From NCBI GenBank assembly GCA_002705605.1, contig PAJD01000030.1, positions 53,308 through 71,914 on the forward strand: 18,607 nt of DNA, written 5' to 3'. Below, in pieces: positions 16,891-18,607 of this stretch (positions are counted from its first letter, which is position 1; every line of letters begins with the position of its first letter). Both the position numbers and the translations under genes were made by a program. Origin of the DNA: Fidelibacterota bacterium (GTDB lineage: Bacteria; Fidelibacterota; Marinisomatia; SCGC-AAA003-L08; D37C17). The notes below the pieces were generated by a model. It did not search any database. It worked only from the letters and a program-made list of their open reading frames with translations, and was not told the DNA's origin.

Positions 16891-17094
16891 ACCACTACCA
16901 CTGTCTTGATTTTTTAATTCTTTAATATTTAGACTATTAACCGAAACATTAAAATATTTACTTAGCCAATTTGAGACTTTAACACGATTCCATTTATCAC
17001 TATTCCATTTTAATTTTAATTCTTTAGGTAAATCTTTTTTTTCATTTTCAGATTCATCCCATGTAATATCAGTTATTTCTAATAATTTTTCCAT
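16888..17094 (-). CDS. Small acidic protein of unknown family, candidate selenoprotein
   Basis: 68 residues up to TGA, or 73 with selenocysteine at position 69 and readthrough to the TAA at 16873. The protein has no signal peptide or membrane segment. It reads as a compact mixed domain with ITWDES, DLPKELKLKW and a helix VSNWLSKYFNVSVNSLNI, then a flexible NQDSGSG linker. I do not recognise the family. It starts 15 bases after the MerC-like stop and precedes psd, so co-transcription is likely. The neighbouring MerC-like protein also ends in vicinal cysteines, which suggests metal or thiol chemistry for both; this is inference. The conservative end is the TGA. Confidence 0.7.
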   Translation of the reverse strand: MEKLLEITDITWDESENEKKDLPKELKLKWNSDKWNRVKVSNWLSKYFNVSVNSLNIKELKNQDSGSG

Positions 17095-17109
17095 TTATTA
17101 TCCTATTAC

Positions 17110-17514
17110 TTAACAACATTTTTTATCAACACATTTACAAAATCTAGCATTATACAAATGAAATCCAATTAAAGAAAAAGCAGGAATAAATTTTACGTCA
17201 TCAGAGATATCTATAAAACCATAGCTAATATTTAAAATAAAAACAAACAATCCTAGCCAACTTAACCACAAACCAAGTTTAACAAAATTATACGTTGAAT
17301 CCTTTGTAGAATATAAAACAGCAACAAAAGAAATAATTAAAAATACATAATCAATATACAACCACCAGCTTGGAGCAGCATTGCAACAGCTTTTAGAACA
17401 AGCAGCAGCTACAAAAAAGAATGGAGTAGCAAGACAATGGATCATACATAATCCACTTGAAATTACACCTAAACTATCAGATTTATCTATTGATATATTA
17501 AAACTAGTATTCAT
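17110..17514 (-). CDS. MerC-like membrane protein
   Basis: 134 residues with four hydrophobic segments (about 14-38, 50-69, 78-98, 105-121). The MerC motif CxxHC appears as CMIHC (23-27) in the first helix, followed by CSKSCC (39-44) at the first loop. The tail FHLYNARFCKCVDKKCC ends with four cysteines, as in MerC-domain proteins of Bacteroidota and relatives. MerC moves Hg(II) across the inner membrane in mer operons. Chromosomal MerC-domain proteins without merA/merR, as here, may carry another soft metal or have a redox role. It opens the likely unit MerC - small protein - psd. The hairpin before it has lost one stem arm, and a tRNA relic lies upstream. Confidence 0.82.
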   Translation of the reverse strand: MNTSFNISIDKSDSLGVISSGLCMIHCLATPFFFVAAACSKSCCNAAPSWWLYIDYVFLIISFVAVLYSTKDSTYNFVKLGLWLSWLGLFVFILNISYGFIDISDDVKFIPAFSLIGFHLYNARFCKCVDKKCC

Positions 17515-17540
17515 TTTGATATCTAAATTTATAAATTAAA

Positions 17541-17565
17541 AAAAATCTATAAAAGAGGCTTTTTA
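17541..17565 (-). terminator. Half-decayed copy of the recurrent terminator
   Basis: The minus strand keeps AAAGCCTCTTTTATAGA, but the distal arm GAGGC has become GATTT, so only weak A-U pairing remains ahead of the U-run. It follows the tRNA-half relic at 17571-17623. Confidence 0.45.
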
Positions 17566-17570
17566 ATCTT

Positions 17571-17623
17571 ATGGCGAGGTGGTAGGATTCGAACCTGCGA
17601 CCCCCTGCTCACAAAGCAGGATG
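17571..17623 (-). pseudogene. tRNA-Pro 3'-half relic, second copy
   Basis: Minus strand: CAT, anticodon stem CCTGC/GCAGG with loop TTTGTGA, five-base variable region GGGTC, T arm GCAGG-TTCGAAT-CCTAC (one C-A mismatch), then CACCTCG and CCAT. Over 49 aligned bases it differs from the copy at 18151-18202 at four positions. The acceptor 5' strand and D arm are absent; upstream is the 3' end of another gene, whose stop is 10 bases away. The loop reads anticodon TGT, but G37 and the similarity point to a mutated Pro tRNA instead of a real Thr tRNA. Confidence 0.8.
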
Positions 17624-17633
17624 ATATTAATTA

Positions 17634-18098
17634 CTATTCAAATTTAATATCTCTTAATTCTTCAAAAAAATCAATAAAAGAACTATCAAACCCTTCTTTA
17701 TATCTTTCCCAAGTTTCTATTGAATACTTTGTTTGATAAAATTCTAAACCTATTCTTTCAAAAGCTTGATTTGATAAAATACCATCTGATTGTTGTAAAT
17801 ATATATTTTCTATTCTTCTTAAACCTGTCAGAACTACAAAATCAAGACTTAATCGATCGGCAGCATTTAACTGACTTCTTAATGTATCATTATCATTAGG
17901 TAACATTTGTGAAACTAATTCTGATAACCTTTCATCAGTAGCAACATCCATGTATAACTTAGTAACTTGTTCTGCTATTGATTGATAAGTTGCTCCTCTT
18001 ATTGATAAACTATTTTGTCTAATTTCAATCCCTACAAAAATAAGAGAACCAATAATTGTTACTATACCTAATATTTCAATAATTTCTTTTTTAGTCAT
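17634..18098 (-). CDS. Single-pass membrane-anchored protein of unknown function
   Basis: 154 residues. Residues 6-24 (EIIEILGIVTIIGSLIFVG) form one N-terminal membrane helix, then IEIRQNSLSIRGATYQSIAEQ and a mostly helical soluble domain with SxRLSLDFVVLTGLRRIENIY-type text and a C-terminal WERYKEGFDSSFIDFFEELR. Small marine bacterial proteins with the beginning SLIFVGxExRQN are common and uncharacterised; I recognise the style, not a function. The gene stands alone between two tRNA-half/hairpin modules (17537-17623 and 18116-18202), so it is the only cargo of that interval. The ATG lies 17 bases after a terminator U-tract. No toxin, nuclease or integrase motif is visible. Confidence 0.72.
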   Translation of the reverse strand: MTKKEIIEILGIVTIIGSLIFVGIEIRQNSLSIRGATYQSIAEQVTKLYMDVATDERLSELVSQMLPNDNDTLRSQLNAADRLSLDFVVLTGLRRIENIYLQQSDGILSNQAFERIGLEFYQTKYSIETWERYKEGFDSSFIDFFEELRDIKFE

Positions 18099-18115
18099 AT
18101 TAAAATATACAAAAC
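18099..18115 (-). promoter_or_regulatory. Short AT-rich start module, TTTTGTAnATT, between terminator and ATG
   Basis: The minus strand reads TTTTGTATATT directly after the U-tract and just before the ATG. Closely similar strings occupy the same place at 2954-2970, 14704-14720, 13136-13151 and 11560-11573, with a weaker one at 10904-10920. TATATT/TAAATT could be a -10/-7 element giving a leaderless or near-leaderless mRNA. A -35 element would have to lie within the hairpin. Activity is inferred from recurrence only. Confidence 0.35.
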
Positions 18116-18142
18116 AAAAAAGCCTCTATAAAAGAGGCTTTC
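18116..18142 (-). terminator. Rho-independent terminator, canonical copy behind a tRNA-Pro half
   Basis: Perfect stem GCCTCT/AGAGGC (18122-18138) extended by A-U pairs, and six U on the minus strand. It sits 8 bases after the tRNA-half relic, as a normal terminator would after a tRNA gene. Confidence 0.9.
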
Positions 18143-18150
18143 TAATTTAT

Positions 18151-18202
18151 TGTCAAGGTGGCAGGATTCGAACCTGCGGCCCCCTGCTCCCAAAGCAGGA
18201 TG
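18151..18202 (-). pseudogene. tRNA-Pro(UGG) 3' half, best preserved copy
   Basis: Minus strand: CAT, anticodon stem CCTGC/GCAGG with loop TTTGGGA (anticodon TGG), variable region GGGCC, perfect T arm GCAGG-TTCGAAT-CCTGC, acceptor 3' strand CACCTTG, discriminator A, then CA. All these parts have correct tRNA lengths. The acceptor 5' strand (expected CAAGGTG) and the D arm are missing; instead the dioxygenase gene ends 3 bases upstream. It therefore cannot fold as a tRNA. The shape matches the tRNA portion usually used as an integration site. Confidence 0.85.
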
Positions 18203-18205
18203 CTG

Positions 18206-18607
18206 TTAGTTTAAAATTATATTTACAAGTTGTACTATATCTAAAACATTAAGATTACTATCATTATTAAGATCTCCAGAATACACTTGGAAATCGTTTA
18301 GGGTAAAACCATCTATTACAATCCCGACTAATGATACAACATCTAAAATATTACTTAAATTATCAAAGTTTAAATCACCAAGCATAATCCCATCTTCTGA
18401 AGAATTCATTATTAAATCTATATCTCCATATAAACCAAACTCATTTTCTTCTAATGAAATAATTCTACCATCTGCATCTTGACACCATGGATCATTTTCA
18501 CAATATGGATCATTTTCAAAATAAAGTTGTGAAACGAGTACTTCTTCATCTGGAGTAGTGATTTTTATATGAAGGTGTCTTGGCCTAGAACCATAATATC
18601 CAGGTAA
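18206..18607 (-). CDS. Secreted intradiol ring-cleavage dioxygenase with dockerin-like tail, 3' part
   Basis: The frame is open from the window edge to TAA at 18208-18206 (133 residues). The true start lies outside, so the ATG near 18409 is internal. The fragment opens with GYYGSRPRHLHIKI, the iron-site motif of intradiol dioxygenases (Tyr ligand, Arg, then His-x-His: Y4/Y5, R8, H11, H13 of the fragment), followed by VSQLYFENDP as in that family's TTQlYF segment. These non-haem Fe(III) enzymes cleave catechol or protocatechuate between the hydroxyls. About residues 74-133 are two dockerin-like repeats, MLGDLNFDNLSNILDVV and SGDLNNDSNLNVLDIVQ, implying export, which suggests action on extracellular aromatics. 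The stop is followed after 3 bases by a tRNA-Pro 3' half. Confidence 0.88.
   Translation of the reverse strand, partial: LPGYYGSRPRHLHIKITTPDEEVLVSQLYFENDPYCENDPWCQDADGRIISLEENEFGLYGDIDLIMNSSEDGIMLGDLNFDNLSNILDVVSLVGIVIDGFTLNDFQVYSGDLNNDSNLNVLDIVQLVNIILN

Noticed and set aside
17571..17623. Functional tRNA-Thr(TGT) or tRNA-His
   Set aside because: There is no 5' half, the T stem is mismatched and G37 does not suit a Thr tRNA; shifting the loop to read GTG breaks the anticodon stem.
18151..18230. Complete tRNA-Pro gene
   Set aside because: The upstream bases contain no CAAGGTG acceptor strand and no D arm; they encode the end of the dioxygenase instead.
18206..18409. Stand-alone 67-residue dockerin protein
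   Set aside because: The frame continues open upstream to the window edge and encodes dioxygenase catalytic motifs, so the ATG at 18409 is internal.
1..18607. CRISPR array, insertion sequence or integrase gene
   Set aside because: No regularly spaced direct repeats and no transposase or recombinase motifs were found in any supported ORF; the tRNA halves are the only mobility-related trace.

Overview
The window is AT-rich (by eye about 30% GC), gene-dense bacterial DNA with every gene on the minus strand, so transcription runs from high to low coordinates. Six secreted proteins end in paired dockerin-like repeats (pattern GDxNxDGxxNxxDxxxLxxxIL). The leucine-rich-repeat cap CPPYPTC, weak or absent Shine-Dalgarno sequences and very short intergenic gaps also stand out. 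This combination best fits Candidatus Marinimicrobia (SAR406 clade, FCB group). That placement rests on protein style only, since no rRNA or other phylogenetic marker was compared. No stretch over 300 bases lacks a gene; the longest gap is about 128 bases.

Layout in transcription order. (1) 18607-16028: the 3' part of a secreted intradiol ring-cleavage dioxygenase ending in a dockerin, a one-helix membrane protein, then MerC-like protein - small acidic protein - phosphatidylserine decarboxylase. This segment holds three same-strand copies of the 3' half of a tRNA-Pro(UGG) gene, each directly behind a stop codon and followed by a terminator hairpin, with increasing decay toward low coordinates. 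(2) 16027-10987: two dockerin-tailed propeller-like proteins, a dockerin-tailed serine hydrolase with an inserted somatomedin-B-like domain, and a small outer-membrane barrel-like protein, each its own unit bounded by nearly identical hairpins. (3) 10903-6647: a hydrocarbon/fatty-acid block with aldehyde dehydrogenase, MAPEG membrane protein, AlkB-type hydroxylase and acyl desaturase. (4) 6541-3015: SulP anion transporter overlapping the GTPase TypA/BipA by ATGA. (5) 2953-1: a dockerin-tailed metallopeptidase, a dockerin-tailed LRR protein, and the start of a secreted beta-helix protein with a TTG start.

The two most notable signals are these. First, the array of tRNA-Pro 3' halves shares one 5' breakpoint and shows graded decay, which suggests serial site-specific integration or a tRNA-half-bounded cassette system. 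Second, the 68-residue ORF at 17094-16888 ends at an in-frame TGA followed by Gly-Gly-Cys-Cys-stop and a 7-bp hairpin with a GGA loop at SECIS-like spacing, making it a candidate small selenoprotein beside a MerC-like gene. A reiterated terminator-to-ATG module of almost constant length is a third signal.
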